Source: an uncultured Paracoccaceae bacterium (lineage in GTDB: Bacteria; Pseudomonadota; Alphaproteobacteria; Rhodobacterales; Rhodobacteraceae). Taken from it: a stretch of DNA of 64,000 nt. Positions 43,668 through 51,626 of the stretch are shown here, one piece after another. Location of the stretch: positions 434,001-498,000 of the forward strand of contig CANMMF010000004.1 in NCBI GenBank assembly GCA_947498985.1, given 5' to 3'. The notes below the pieces were generated by a model. It saw only the letters and a list, made by a program, of their open reading frames with translations, ran no database searches and was not told the origin of the DNA. Within the stretch, counting starts at the first letter, position 1. Each line of letters begins with the position of its first letter. The translations under genes were made by a program, and so were the position numbers.

Positions 43668-45221
43668 TCAGTGCTCCTGATTGAGCGCGTCGGCGGCGGG
43701 GATCTCGCGTTCGCGCCGGGCGATGTAGTCGCGCAGCGCCTCGTCCACCGCGACATCGAGCTTGGGTTCCTCATATTCGTTCAGCATGGCGCGGGCGCGG
43801 GTCAGCGCGCGTTCGGTGATCTCCACCCCGCCCTCCGCCTGCCATTGCTCGATTGAGTTGTTGTCGAACATCTCGGGCATGAAAAACGCCTTCTGGAAAT
43901 GCTCCAGCGTGTGTGGGTGGCCCAGGTAATGCCCGCCCGGGCCGGTCTCGGGCACGGCGGCGATGGCGTCCTCGAAATCGTCCCAGTTGATGCCTTCGGC
44001 CATGCGGTAGCCCATCGCGCACATCTCGGCGTCGACGATGAACTTGGCGGTCGAGCAATGCATGCCCGCCTCGTTCCAGCCCGCCGAATGCCAGATGTAA
44101 TTGGCCCCGGCCATCAGCACCGCGTTGAGCGTCATGGCACTTTCATACCCCGCCTGCGCGTCAAAGGTCTTGGCCCCGCCCAGCGTGTTCGAGGTGCGCC
44201 ATGGCACGCCGTAGAACCGCGCCATCTGCCCGATCATGAAGTTCATCAGGCTGATCTCAGGCGTGCCGGCCATCGGCGCGCCGGATTTCATCGACACGGT
44301 GCTGAGGTAATGGCCGTAGATCGCCGGGCAGCCGCGACGGATCACCTGAGTATAGGCCAGCGCGCTCAGCGCCTCGGCATTGAGCTGTGCCACCGTGGCG
44401 GGCACCGAGGCAGGCGTGTTGGCCCCGCCCAGCACAAACGGCGAGCAGAGCACCGGCTGGTTGCGGCGGCAGAAGGCGCGCATCGCGCCCAGCATCGTCT
44501 CGTCCCAGACCAGCGGCGAGTTGCCATTGCAGTTCCCGGTCACCACCGCGTGGCTCTCGAGAAAATCGTCGCCGAACAGCAGGGCCGCCATCTCGATCAC
44601 GTCTTCGGCGTTTTTCGGGCTTGTGGTCATGCCCATGAAAGTCTTGTCGGAATGTTTCATCGACGAATAGGTGATCCGCAGATGGCGCTGGCTGATCGGG
44701 TGATCGTAAGGCTCCACGATGTGATGCGCCGAGGAATGGATTGCGGGCAGCATGTGGCTGAGCTTGTGAAAATTCGCCAGATCGTCGAGCGTGGGGTTGC
44801 GGCGCACGTCGTCCAGATCGCGCAAGAACGGCGCGCCGGTCATCGGCACGAACATCGCGTGATCGGCACCGAACGGCAGATTGTTGGCGGGGTTGCGCGC
44901 GTGGTAGGTGAAGCTCTCGGGAATGGTGGCGATCAGTTCGCGCACCAGACCGCGGTCGAGATAGACCATCTCTCCCACCACTTTCGCGCCTGCCCGCGCC
45001 CAATCGGCAAGGGCGGTGGGATCGCGGAACATCACACCGACATTTTCGAGGATATCCATCGAGGCCGCGTCGATGCGCGCCACCTGATCGGGGGTCATCG
45101 GCTCTGTCAGCGGCAGGCGGCGCTTCAGCGCGGGCAGCATCGTGATGTCGCGGGTCAGACGCTGCGCCTTGCGCGCGCCCCGGCCCCGGCGCAGCGGGGC
45201 GGCAGCGGCGGTGCTGGTCAT
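43668..45221 (-). CDS. Second MttB-family (non-pyrrolysine) methyltransferase homologue
   Basis: The 517-residue protein is a second MttB-superfamily barrel (MTPDQVARIDAASMDILENVG, in parts, near 42-62; TFMGMTTSPKNAEDV near 195; NTLGGAKTFDAQAGYESAMT near 355; WHSAGWNEAGM near 385). It is clearly diverged from the protein at 35231, so a different substrate is likely. There is no internal stop and therefore no pyrrolysine. It overlaps the ProC-like gene by 4 bp. The corrinoid partner is not in the window. Family members take methyl groups from quaternary or tertiary amines such as betaines. Confidence 0.83.
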   Translation of the reverse strand: MTSTAAAAPLRRGRGARKAQRLTRDITMLPALKRRLPLTEPMTPDQVARIDAASMDILENVGVMFRDPTALADWARAGAKVVGEMVYLDRGLVRELIATIPESFTYHARNPANNLPFGADHAMFVPMTGAPFLRDLDDVRRNPTLDDLANFHKLSHMLPAIHSSAHHIVEPYDHPISQRHLRITYSSMKHSDKTFMGMTTSPKNAEDVIEMAALLFGDDFLESHAVVTGNCNGNSPLVWDETMLGAMRAFCRRNQPVLCSPFVLGGANTPASVPATVAQLNAEALSALAYTQVIRRGCPAIYGHYLSTVSMKSGAPMAGTPEISLMNFMIGQMARFYGVPWRTSNTLGGAKTFDAQAGYESAMTLNAVLMAGANYIWHSAGWNEAGMHCSTAKFIVDAEMCAMGYRMAEGINWDDFEDAIAAVPETGPGGHYLGHPHTLEHFQKAFFMPEMFDNNSIEQWQAEGGVEITERALTRARAMLNEYEEPKLDVAVDEALRDYIARREREIPAADALNQEH

Positions 45222-45976
45222 GGCTTCGGCTCCAGCTGGCGGATAACGGCATCGAGCCCGGCGATCATCGCGCGGTCGGAGCCGTGGCGCCTCAGGGTTT
45301 CGACCATCGTCAGGCTGAGCGTGCCCGCTGTGCCCAGCGCATCGCGTTCGCGGCCTGGCGCGCCTGCGGATTTCTCCATCGCGGTCAGAAACCCGGCCAT
45401 GAGCTGCACGGTGTAAAGCGTGGCGCCGTCGCCATCGCCGGTCTGCGCCTCAAGCCAGGAGGCGGTCTCCTGCAGCCGGTCCAGCAGGCCCGGCACCATG
45501 GCGCAGACCGCAAAATGCGCGTTGAGCGCGGCCTCTTCGGCCACCGGCACCACGGGGTTTTCCGGCTCGAACAGGGCCTTGAGCAGGTCGGTGTCGCCAA
45601 ACCCCGCAAGCGGGCAACCGCCCTGCTCCAGAAAGCCCAGCGGGATGGTCTGCACAAAAGCCTGCGCGGGCGCGCAGATCCGCGCAAGCGTCGCGCGCGG
45701 GACACCGGCCATGACCGACACGATCCGGTGGTTTTCGGAAAAGCGCAAGGGCGCCAGCACCGTCTCGGCCAGAGGCGGGCGCAGGCAGAGGAACACGATT
45801 TCAGAGCGGTCGAGCACACCCTGCACATCCGTGACCTGCGCACCGATGGAGGCGTGAAGCGCGGCAGAAACATCCGCGTTGCGCTCTGTCACAACCACCG
45901 AATGACCCTTGGCTGCCAGAAAGCGCGCCATCGGGGCCGCGATATGGCCGGTGCCGATGAATCCGACGCGGCTCAT
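45218..45976 (-). CDS. NAD(P)-binding reductase, pyrroline-5-carboxylate reductase/6PGDH-like
   Basis: The 252-residue protein begins with a Rossmann motif, VGFIGTGHIAAPMARFLAAKG (in parts), followed by VVVTERN (cofactor-specificity loop), VFLCLRPPLAETVL and VSVMAGVPRATLARI, the pattern of ProC and related F420-type/imine reductases. The C-terminal helical domain is present. It would interconvert an imine or ketone with NAD(P)H. Between MttB and aldehyde dehydrogenase genes it may act on a cyclic imine made by the FAD oxidase; this is inference. It is not a housekeeping ProC by context. Confidence 0.72.
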   Translation of the reverse strand: MSRVGFIGTGHIAAPMARFLAAKGHSVVVTERNADVSAALHASIGAQVTDVQGVLDRSEIVFLCLRPPLAETVLAPLRFSENHRIVSVMAGVPRATLARICAPAQAFVQTIPLGFLEQGGCPLAGFGDTDLLKALFEPENPVVPVAEEAALNAHFAVCAMVPGLLDRLQETASWLEAQTGDGDGATLYTVQLMAGFLTAMEKSAGAPGRERDALGTAGTLSLTMVETLRRHGSDRAMIAGLDAVIRQLEPKP

Positions 45977-47451
45977 CCGACATTGTCCCCGTCTTTGGGA
46001 TCGCTGAGATCGATCCAGATGGTTTTCACCTCGGTATACTGGTCATGCGCGTGCATTCCGTTGTCGCGCCCGCCAAAGCCCGATTGCCTGTAGCCGCCGA
46101 AGGGCGTGGCGATGTCGCCTTCGCCGTAGCAATTCACCGTGACCGTGCCCGCCTTTATGGCACGCGCCGCGCGGATCGCCTCGCGCGCATTGGCGGTGAA
46201 GACGCTTGCCGCCAGTCCGTAGTCGGTGTCGTTGGCCAGCGCGATGGCCTCGGCGGTGGAGGCCACGGTGAGCACGCCGAGGATGGGGCCGAAGACCTCG
46301 TCCCGCGCCAGCCGGTCCGACGGGTCGATCTCGTAGACCTTCGGGCTGACAAAGGCGCCCTCCGCGGCATCGCCCGCGCGCAGGTAGCCTGCCACCTTGG
46401 CGCAATGCTCCGTATCAATCAGCGCGCCGAGATGGTTGGCCGGATCCAGCGGATCGCCGGTCTTCCAGTCGCGCAGCCGCGCCGCGATCCGCTCCATCAG
46501 CGGCGCTTTGACGTCCTTGTGCACGATGAGCCGCGAGGCGGCAGAGCAATTTTCGCCCATGTTCCAGAACGCCGCGTTGACCACATGTTCGGCCACATGA
46601 TCGAGGTTTTCGGCATCGCCCAGCACCACCGCGGGGTTCTTGCCGCCGCATTCCAGCACCACCTTCTTGAGATTGCTGTCGGCGGCGTAATGCAGAAACC
46701 GCCGCCCTGTCTCGGTCGAGCCGGTGAAGGTGACCATGTCGACATCCATGTGCCGGCCCAGCGGCTCGCCCACCGAAGGTCCGTCCCCCGGCAGCACCTG
46801 CAGCACGCCGCGCGGCACACCGGCCATATGGGCCAGTTCGGCCACGCGCAGCGCGGTCATCGAGGTCTGCTCGGCCGGTTTCACGATCACCGAACAGCCC
46901 GCCGCGAGCGCCGGGCCGATCTTCCAGGCCAGCATCAGCAGCGGGAAGTTCCATGGCAGGATCGCCGCAACGACGCCCACCGGTTCGCGCACGATCATGC
47001 TGATCGCGTCGTCGCCCGCAGGCCCGGTCTGGTCATAGATCTTGTCGGCGGTCTCCGCATGCCACTTGATCGTGTGGATCGTCTCGGGAATGTCGATCAG
47101 CGCGCAATCGCGGATCGGCTTGCCGCTTTCGAGGCATTCCAGCACCGCCAACTCGTGTTTGCGCCGGGTGATGAGCTTGCACAGGCGGATCAGCACGTCC
47201 TTGCGCTCCGACGGGTGCAGCCGCGACCAGAGCCCCTGCTCGAAGGCGTCGCGGGCCTTTTCCACCGCCAGATCCACATCCGCCGCCCCGGCGCTTGCGA
47301 TGGTCGTCAGCACATCGCCGGTTGCGGGGTTCAGCGTGGGCATCGCCGCCCCGCTGCCCTTGCGGAACTTGCCGTCGATGAACGGCGCGGCGGGCAGGTC
47401 GAGATCGGCGGCGATGGCGGCATATTCGGCGCGGGTCAGAAGCTCGGTCAT
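45973..47451 (-). CDS. NAD(P)-dependent aldehyde dehydrogenase
   Basis: It has 492 residues from ATG 47451 (4-bp overlap with the DapA-family stop); an upstream extension in the same frame is rejected. Catalytic residues are N169 (PWNFP), E267 (LECGGKNP) and C302 (GENCSAAS), and the cofactor loop is FTGSTETGR (242-250). Overall it resembles PuuC/betaine-aldehyde and gamma-aminobutyraldehyde dehydrogenases. It probably oxidises an aldehyde or semialdehyde made by the operon, such as alpha-ketoglutarate semialdehyde or an aminoaldehyde. Confidence 0.85.
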   Translation of the reverse strand: MTELLTRAEYAAIAADLDLPAAPFIDGKFRKGSGAAMPTLNPATGDVLTTIASAGAADVDLAVEKARDAFEQGLWSRLHPSERKDVLIRLCKLITRRKHELAVLECLESGKPIRDCALIDIPETIHTIKWHAETADKIYDQTGPAGDDAISMIVREPVGVVAAILPWNFPLLMLAWKIGPALAAGCSVIVKPAEQTSMTALRVAELAHMAGVPRGVLQVLPGDGPSVGEPLGRHMDVDMVTFTGSTETGRRFLHYAADSNLKKVVLECGGKNPAVVLGDAENLDHVAEHVVNAAFWNMGENCSAASRLIVHKDVKAPLMERIAARLRDWKTGDPLDPANHLGALIDTEHCAKVAGYLRAGDAAEGAFVSPKVYEIDPSDRLARDEVFGPILGVLTVASTAEAIALANDTDYGLAASVFTANAREAIRAARAIKAGTVTVNCYGEGDIATPFGGYRQSGFGGRDNGMHAHDQYTEVKTIWIDLSDPKDGDNVG

Positions 47452-48356
47452 GAGGGCTGTCCTTCGATGGCGGCCAGGGTGGTATCCAGCGTGCGGATCA
47501 CCTGCTCCAGCGCGCGGCGGTCGTCTTTGTTGAGCGGTTGCAAGGGCTTGCGCGGCGGCCCTGCCGCGATGCCGCGCAGGCTCAGCCCGTGTTTGATGCA
47601 CTGGATGAAGGCGCCGCCCTGCTCCAGCACCCGCATCAGCGGCAGCATTGCCGACATGATCGCGCGCCCCCTGGTGAAATCGCCCTCGAGCGCGCAGGCC
47701 CGGTAAAGCGCGAGATGCGCCCCGGGCGCGAAATTCGAGCCCGCGCAGACCCAGCTGCGCGCGCCCCAGGCAAAGAATTCCAGCGCCTGATCGTCCATGC
47801 CGCAGCTCAGCGCGATATTGGGATAGTCCCGCGCCAGCATGTGCAAGCGGTTGATATCGCCAGAGCTTTCCTTGATGGCGCAGAAATTGGGCGAGCGGCC
47901 CAGCCGGTCGAGGCAGTCCTCGTCCATGTTCACGCTCATCCGGCCGGGGTAGTTGTAGAGCATCACCGGCAGGTTGGCGGCCCGGTCCACTGCCAGCGCA
48001 TGCAGGGCAATTTCGCGCCCGGTGGGATAGGCATAAGGCGGCGTGGCGACCAGCAGCGCGTCGGCGCCTGCGGCCTTGGCGGCCTCGGCATAGATCACGC
48101 TGTCCTCGGTCCGGATGGCACCGGTGCCCACGATCATCGGCACCCGCGACCCGATCAGCGCCTTGCAGCGGGTCATGAGGTCGAGCCGTTCGTCCATGCT
48201 CTGCGCGTAATATTCGCCCGTGGTGCCCGCCACGATCATCCCGTGGACCCCGGCGCCGATCAGATACTCCACGGTGTCCGCCAGCGCCTCTTCGTTGAGC
48301 GAGAAATCCGCGTGATAGGGCGTGACAAGCGGCGTGTAGATGCCTTCAAACTGCAT
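47448..48356 (-). CDS. Dihydrodipicolinate synthase (DapA)-family lyase/deaminase
   Basis: It has 302 residues from ATG 48356, preceded by AAGGA and overlapping the GntR gene by 11 bp; a longer frame to 48383 is less likely. Schiff-base K162 (IKESSGD), Y134 (LYNYPGR) and GTTGEYY (44-50) mark a functional class I aldolase-fold enzyme. With an aldehyde dehydrogenase and an FAD oxidase in the same operon it could be a pyrroline-4-hydroxy-2-carboxylate deaminase of hydroxyproline breakdown, but KDG/NAL-type lyases look alike. It is probably not the lysine-pathway enzyme. Confidence 0.8.
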   Translation of the reverse strand: MQFEGIYTPLVTPYHADFSLNEEALADTVEYLIGAGVHGMIVAGTTGEYYAQSMDERLDLMTRCKALIGSRVPMIVGTGAIRTEDSVIYAEAAKAAGADALLVATPPYAYPTGREIALHALAVDRAANLPVMLYNYPGRMSVNMDEDCLDRLGRSPNFCAIKESSGDINRLHMLARDYPNIALSCGMDDQALEFFAWGARSWVCAGSNFAPGAHLALYRACALEGDFTRGRAIMSAMLPLMRVLEQGGAFIQCIKHGLSLRGIAAGPPRKPLQPLNKDDRRALEQVIRTLDTTLAAIEGQPS

Positions 48357-49050
48357 TCTGTCGGTCCTTGAGAGAGACGACATCCACCGGCAACGGGTCG
48401 GGGCGCACGAAGCGTTCCATCCGGTCGCGGCTCAGGTCCCAATGTTGCAGGGTGAGGTCGATGGCCAGCGCGCCCTCGCGCGCCTCGAAAGCGGCGATCA
48501 TGGCGTCATGCTGTTCGACCGCCTTCATCACCAGCATCGTCTCCGCCGGGGCGGCGGGGCGGTAGAATGTCTGGCTCATCCGCGTGTGGTCGATCTGCAG
48601 CCGCGACAGCGCCGCGACCAGATAGGCGTTCTGCGCCATCTCGCCGATGATGCCGTGAAACCGGTGATTGGCCAGCGCCGCCGCACCGGGATCGGCGGCC
48701 CGGGCGGATCTGGCAAACGCGCCTTGCGCGTCCTTGAGCCGGTCAAGCTGCCGTGTCGTGCCGTTTTCAGCCGCCAGACGCGCGATATTGGCATAGATCA
48801 TCGGGGCGGTCTGAAAGAAGGTGCGCAGGACCGCGATGTCCATCGAGGCGACCTTGGCGCCCCGGTTCTCGCTGATCCGGACATAGCCTTCGCCCTGCAG
48901 GCGCTGCAGAACCTCGCGCAGCGGCGTGCGCGACAGGCCGTAGGTCTCCGAGAGACCGGCCTCATCGAGATCCTGCCCCGGGGCAAGCTCGGTCGAGAGG
49001 ATCCGGTGACGCAGATCGTCGAGGCAGTCGGTCTTGGAGAATCGGGGCAT
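48346..49050 (-). CDS. GntR-family regulator, FCD/FadR subgroup
   Basis: It has 234 residues from ATG 49050 with AAAGGA upstream; the longer frame to 49200 runs across the operator. The winged HTH is at residues ~8-70 (LRHRILSTELAPGQDLDEAGLSETYGLSRTPLREVLQRLQ, in parts) and the all-helical FCD ligand domain at ~80-215 with spaced His/Asp positions (NHRFHGIIGE) able to hold a metal. It is the first gene of the leftward catabolic operon, directly behind a palindromic operator, so autoregulation is expected. Confidence 0.88.
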   Translation of the reverse strand: MPRFSKTDCLDDLRHRILSTELAPGQDLDEAGLSETYGLSRTPLREVLQRLQGEGYVRISENRGAKVASMDIAVLRTFFQTAPMIYANIARLAAENGTTRQLDRLKDAQGAFARSARAADPGAAALANHRFHGIIGEMAQNAYLVAALSRLQIDHTRMSQTFYRPAAPAETMLVMKAVEQHDAMIAAFEAREGALAIDLTLQHWDLSRDRMERFVRPDPLPVDVVSLKDRQNAV

Positions 49051-49060
49051 GGCGCGTCCT

Positions 49061-49083
49061 TTTGTATACATGTTGTATACAAA
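49061..49083. promoter_or_regulatory. Palindromic GntR operator
   Basis: Perfect 9-bp arms TTTGTATAC (49061-49069) and GTATACAAA (49075-49083) are separated by 5 bp. The right half also contains the self-complementary word TTGTATACAA, the type of site bound by FCD-subgroup GntR proteins. It sits 10-33 bp upstream of the GntR start codon, in the only AT-rich stretch of this gap, well placed to block transcription of the operon. Confidence 0.7.
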
Positions 49084-49141
49084 TTCGGATCGCGCAAGCA
49101 TAATTCGCGTGCCGTGGCGCGGCCCGTGGCGTGAGCGTGTC

Positions 49142-50191
49142 TCAGCAGATCCGCGGCAGCTGTTCTCCGACCAGCATGTCGACCAGCCGCTGGCCGCCAA
49201 ACAGCGTGCGCATGGTCACACGCCCCGGCGCCGTGTCCGAAGCCGTGCCGATGGCCACCGCCCCGGCCCCGGCAGCTGTCGCGCGCATCGCCGCCAGCGC
49301 CGCCTCGGCCTCGTCCGGTGGCACAAACGCCACCAGCGTGCCTTCATTGGCCAGATAGAGCGGGTCGAGCCCGAGGATCTCGCAGACCCCGCGCACCTCG
49401 TCGCGCAAGGGCAGCGCGTCTTCGTCCAGTGTGATGCTGATGCCGGAGGCCTCGGCCATTTCGTTGAGCGACGAGGCCAGACCGCCGCGCGTGGCATCGC
49501 GGGCGGCGCGGGTGTTCGGCGCGGCGTGAAGCAGCGCTTCCATCAGGTGGTTGAGGCTCTGACAGTCGGATTTGAGATCGGTGCTCAGCGCCATGTCGCC
49601 GCGCGCGGCCATGATCGCCGCACCGTGATCACCCAGCATGCCGTTCACAATCGCGACGTCGCCGGGCCGGATCCGGTCGGCGCCGAGCCTGCGGCCGGGC
49701 GGAATCACCCCGACGCCCGAAGTGGTGACAAAGACGCGGTCGGCCTGCCCGCGCCCGACCACCTTGGTGTCGCCGGTCACGATGCGAATGCCCGCCTTGT
49801 CGGCCTCCGCCTGCATCGAGGCCACGATCCGCCGCAGCAGCGCGATCTCGCAGCCTTCCTCGATGATGAACGCCGCCGAGAGCCAGAGCGGTGTCGCCCC
49901 GCCCACTGCCAGATCGTTGACCGTGCCGCAGACCGCGATCTTGCCGATATCGCCGCCCGGAAACTCCACCGGAGAGACCACGAAACTGTCGGTGGTGAAG
50001 GCAAGCTGCGCGCCCGGCACCTGCAGCGCGTCCGACATCAGCCGCGCCTGATCCTCGTCGCCGGGCGGCTCGAAGACATCCGTGAAGACCTCTTCGATAA
50101 GGTCGCGCATCGCCTTGCCGCCGCCGCCATGGGCCAGCGTCACCCGGTCGCCGCGCAGGCGGGAGGGCTTGATCGGGGTTGCCATGTTCAT
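49142..50191 (-). CDS. hypE: [NiFe]-hydrogenase maturation protein HypE
   Basis: It has 349 residues from ATG 50191 (4-bp overlap with hypD); ATG 50185 is an alternative. PurM/ThiL-like fold: LAHGGGGKAMRDLI near the start, TTDSFVVSP and GGDIGKIAVCGTVNDLAVGGA around 75-105, RDATRGG near 240. It ends PRIC, and the terminal cysteine is carbamoylated by HypF and dehydrated to the thiocyanate that supplies CN to iron. It is the last gene of the hydrogenase cluster; 91 bp separate it from the GntR gene on the same strand. Confidence 0.95.
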   Translation of the reverse strand: MNMATPIKPSRLRGDRVTLAHGGGGKAMRDLIEEVFTDVFEPPGDEDQARLMSDALQVPGAQLAFTTDSFVVSPVEFPGGDIGKIAVCGTVNDLAVGGATPLWLSAAFIIEEGCEIALLRRIVASMQAEADKAGIRIVTGDTKVVGRGQADRVFVTTSGVGVIPPGRRLGADRIRPGDVAIVNGMLGDHGAAIMAARGDMALSTDLKSDCQSLNHLMEALLHAAPNTRAARDATRGGLASSLNEMAEASGISITLDEDALPLRDEVRGVCEILGLDPLYLANEGTLVAFVPPDEAEAALAAMRATAAGAGAVAIGTASDTAPGRVTMRTLFGGQRLVDMLVGEQLPRIC

Positions 50192-51321
50192 TCCGCAGCC
50201 TCCATCGCGCCATATTGGAAATAGGCCGCGCAGGCCCCTTCGGAGCTGACCATGAGCGCGCCCAGCGGCATCTCGGGTGTGCAGCCCTTGCCGTAATGCG
50301 GGCATTGAAACGGCTTGATCCGCCCGGTCATGACCTGCCCGCAGGCGCAGCCCTCGGGTTCCTGCACCACGCGCGGGCCGGCGCCGTAACCCACCGCGAA
50401 TTTCACCTCCGCGTCATAACCCGCATAGGCGTCGCGGATCCGCAGACCGCTTTCGTCGATCTCGCCCAGACCGCGCCACTCAAAGCTGGGGCGGGCCGCG
50501 TAGACATCGGCGATGGCCGCAAGGCTTACCGGATTGCCATGCTCCGGCACCACCCGCGCGTACTGGTTTTCCACCTCGGCGCGCCCGTCGCGGATCTGCT
50601 CGAGCACCATCAGCACCGATTGCAGCAGGTCGAGCGGCTCAAACCCCGCAACCACAATGGGCTTGCCGTAATCCTCGGCGATGAAATCGTAAGGATGCGT
50701 GCCGATCACCATCGACACATGGCCCGGCCCGACAAAACCGTCGAGGATCATATGCGGGTCGTCCAGCAGCGCCCGGATCGGCGGCGGCACTGTAATATGG
50801 TTGCAGAAGACGCTGAAATTGCTCAGCTTCTCGCGCGCGGCCTGCTGGATCGACAGGGCCGTCGACGGCGTTGTCGTCTCGAAGCCCAGCCCGAAGAACA
50901 CCACCTCGCGGTCGGGGTTGCGGCGGGCGATCTCGAGCGCGTCGAGCGGCGAATAGACCATGCGGATATCCGCACCATCGGCCTTGGCCTGCAGCAGCGA
51001 CTTGCGCGATCCCGGCACCCGCATCGCGTCGCCGAAGGTGGTGAAGATCACCTCCGGACGCTCGGCGATCTCGACGCATTCGTCGATCCGGCTCATCGGC
51101 AGCACGCAGACCGGGCAGCCGGGGCCGTGGATGAACTCGATGCCCGGCGGGGTCAGCCGGTCGAGCCCGTAGCGAAAGATCGCATGGGTGTGGCCGCCGC
51201 AGATTTCCATGATATGCACCGGTTTTTCGGCGGTGGCGCCGATCTCGTCCACCACCCGGGTGATCGCGGCCAGCACGGCCTTGGCGGCCACCGGATCGCG
51301 AAATTCCTGAACGTATCTCAT
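50188..51321 (-). CDS. hypD: [NiFe]-hydrogenase maturation protein HypD
   Basis: The 377-residue protein has EICGGHTHAIFRYG (residues 39-52) and GPGCPVCVLP (66-75), holding the thiol and scaffold cysteines, GLGFETTTPSTAL near 145, and the C-terminal [4Fe-4S] cysteine set (EGCACGQVMTG, FQCPHYGKGCTPEMPLG). HypD with HypC assembles the Fe(CN)2CO unit. It is coupled to hypC by a 4-bp overlap. Confidence 0.96.
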   Translation of the reverse strand: MRYVQEFRDPVAAKAVLAAITRVVDEIGATAEKPVHIMEICGGHTHAIFRYGLDRLTPPGIEFIHGPGCPVCVLPMSRIDECVEIAERPEVIFTTFGDAMRVPGSRKSLLQAKADGADIRMVYSPLDALEIARRNPDREVVFFGLGFETTTPSTALSIQQAAREKLSNFSVFCNHITVPPPIRALLDDPHMILDGFVGPGHVSMVIGTHPYDFIAEDYGKPIVVAGFEPLDLLQSVLMVLEQIRDGRAEVENQYARVVPEHGNPVSLAAIADVYAARPSFEWRGLGEIDESGLRIRDAYAGYDAEVKFAVGYGAGPRVVQEPEGCACGQVMTGRIKPFQCPHYGKGCTPEMPLGALMVSSEGACAAYFQYGAMEAAE

Positions 51322-51623
51322 GACGCATCCTCCAGCCTGTCGCCCTCAAGGGCCGCATCGCCCTGGGCCATCGCCTCCAGCGTTTCCTGCGCCTCTCCCA
51401 GCCCGCGCAGCGCCTCGAGCGTCTTGGCGGCCTCGTGCTCGTCGATGGCGCTCATGGCAAAGCCCACATGGATCAGCGCCCATGAACCGATGAGCGTATC
51501 GAGCGGGCCATCGGCGATACACGCCACGTTCACCTCGCGCCGCACGCCCGAGACATCGGCCATGGCCATCATCCGCGCGGGATCGGTGATCTTCACGATC
51601 TGTCCTGGAATGCCGAGACACAT
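51318..51623 (-). CDS. hypC: Hydrogenase maturation chaperone HypC
   Basis: The 101-residue protein begins MCLGIPGQIVKI: the cysteine after the initiator Met binds the Fe(CN)2CO precursor with HypD. The VNVACI and WALIHVGFAMSAIDEHEA blocks are family hallmarks; the C-terminus is longer and more acidic than in E. coli HypC. It lies between hupR and hypD. HupF (57256) is the second HypC-family member in the cluster. Confidence 0.94.
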   Translation of the reverse strand: MCLGIPGQIVKITDPARMMAMADVSGVRREVNVACIADGPLDTLIGSWALIHVGFAMSAIDEHEAAKTLEALRGLGEAQETLEAMAQGDAALEGDRLEDAS

Positions 51624-51626
51624 GGG

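Noticed and set aside
35231-45221. Possible pyrrolysine (amber read-through) in the MttB genes
   Set aside because: Both are uninterrupted 517-codon frames with no internal TAG, so no read-through is needed.
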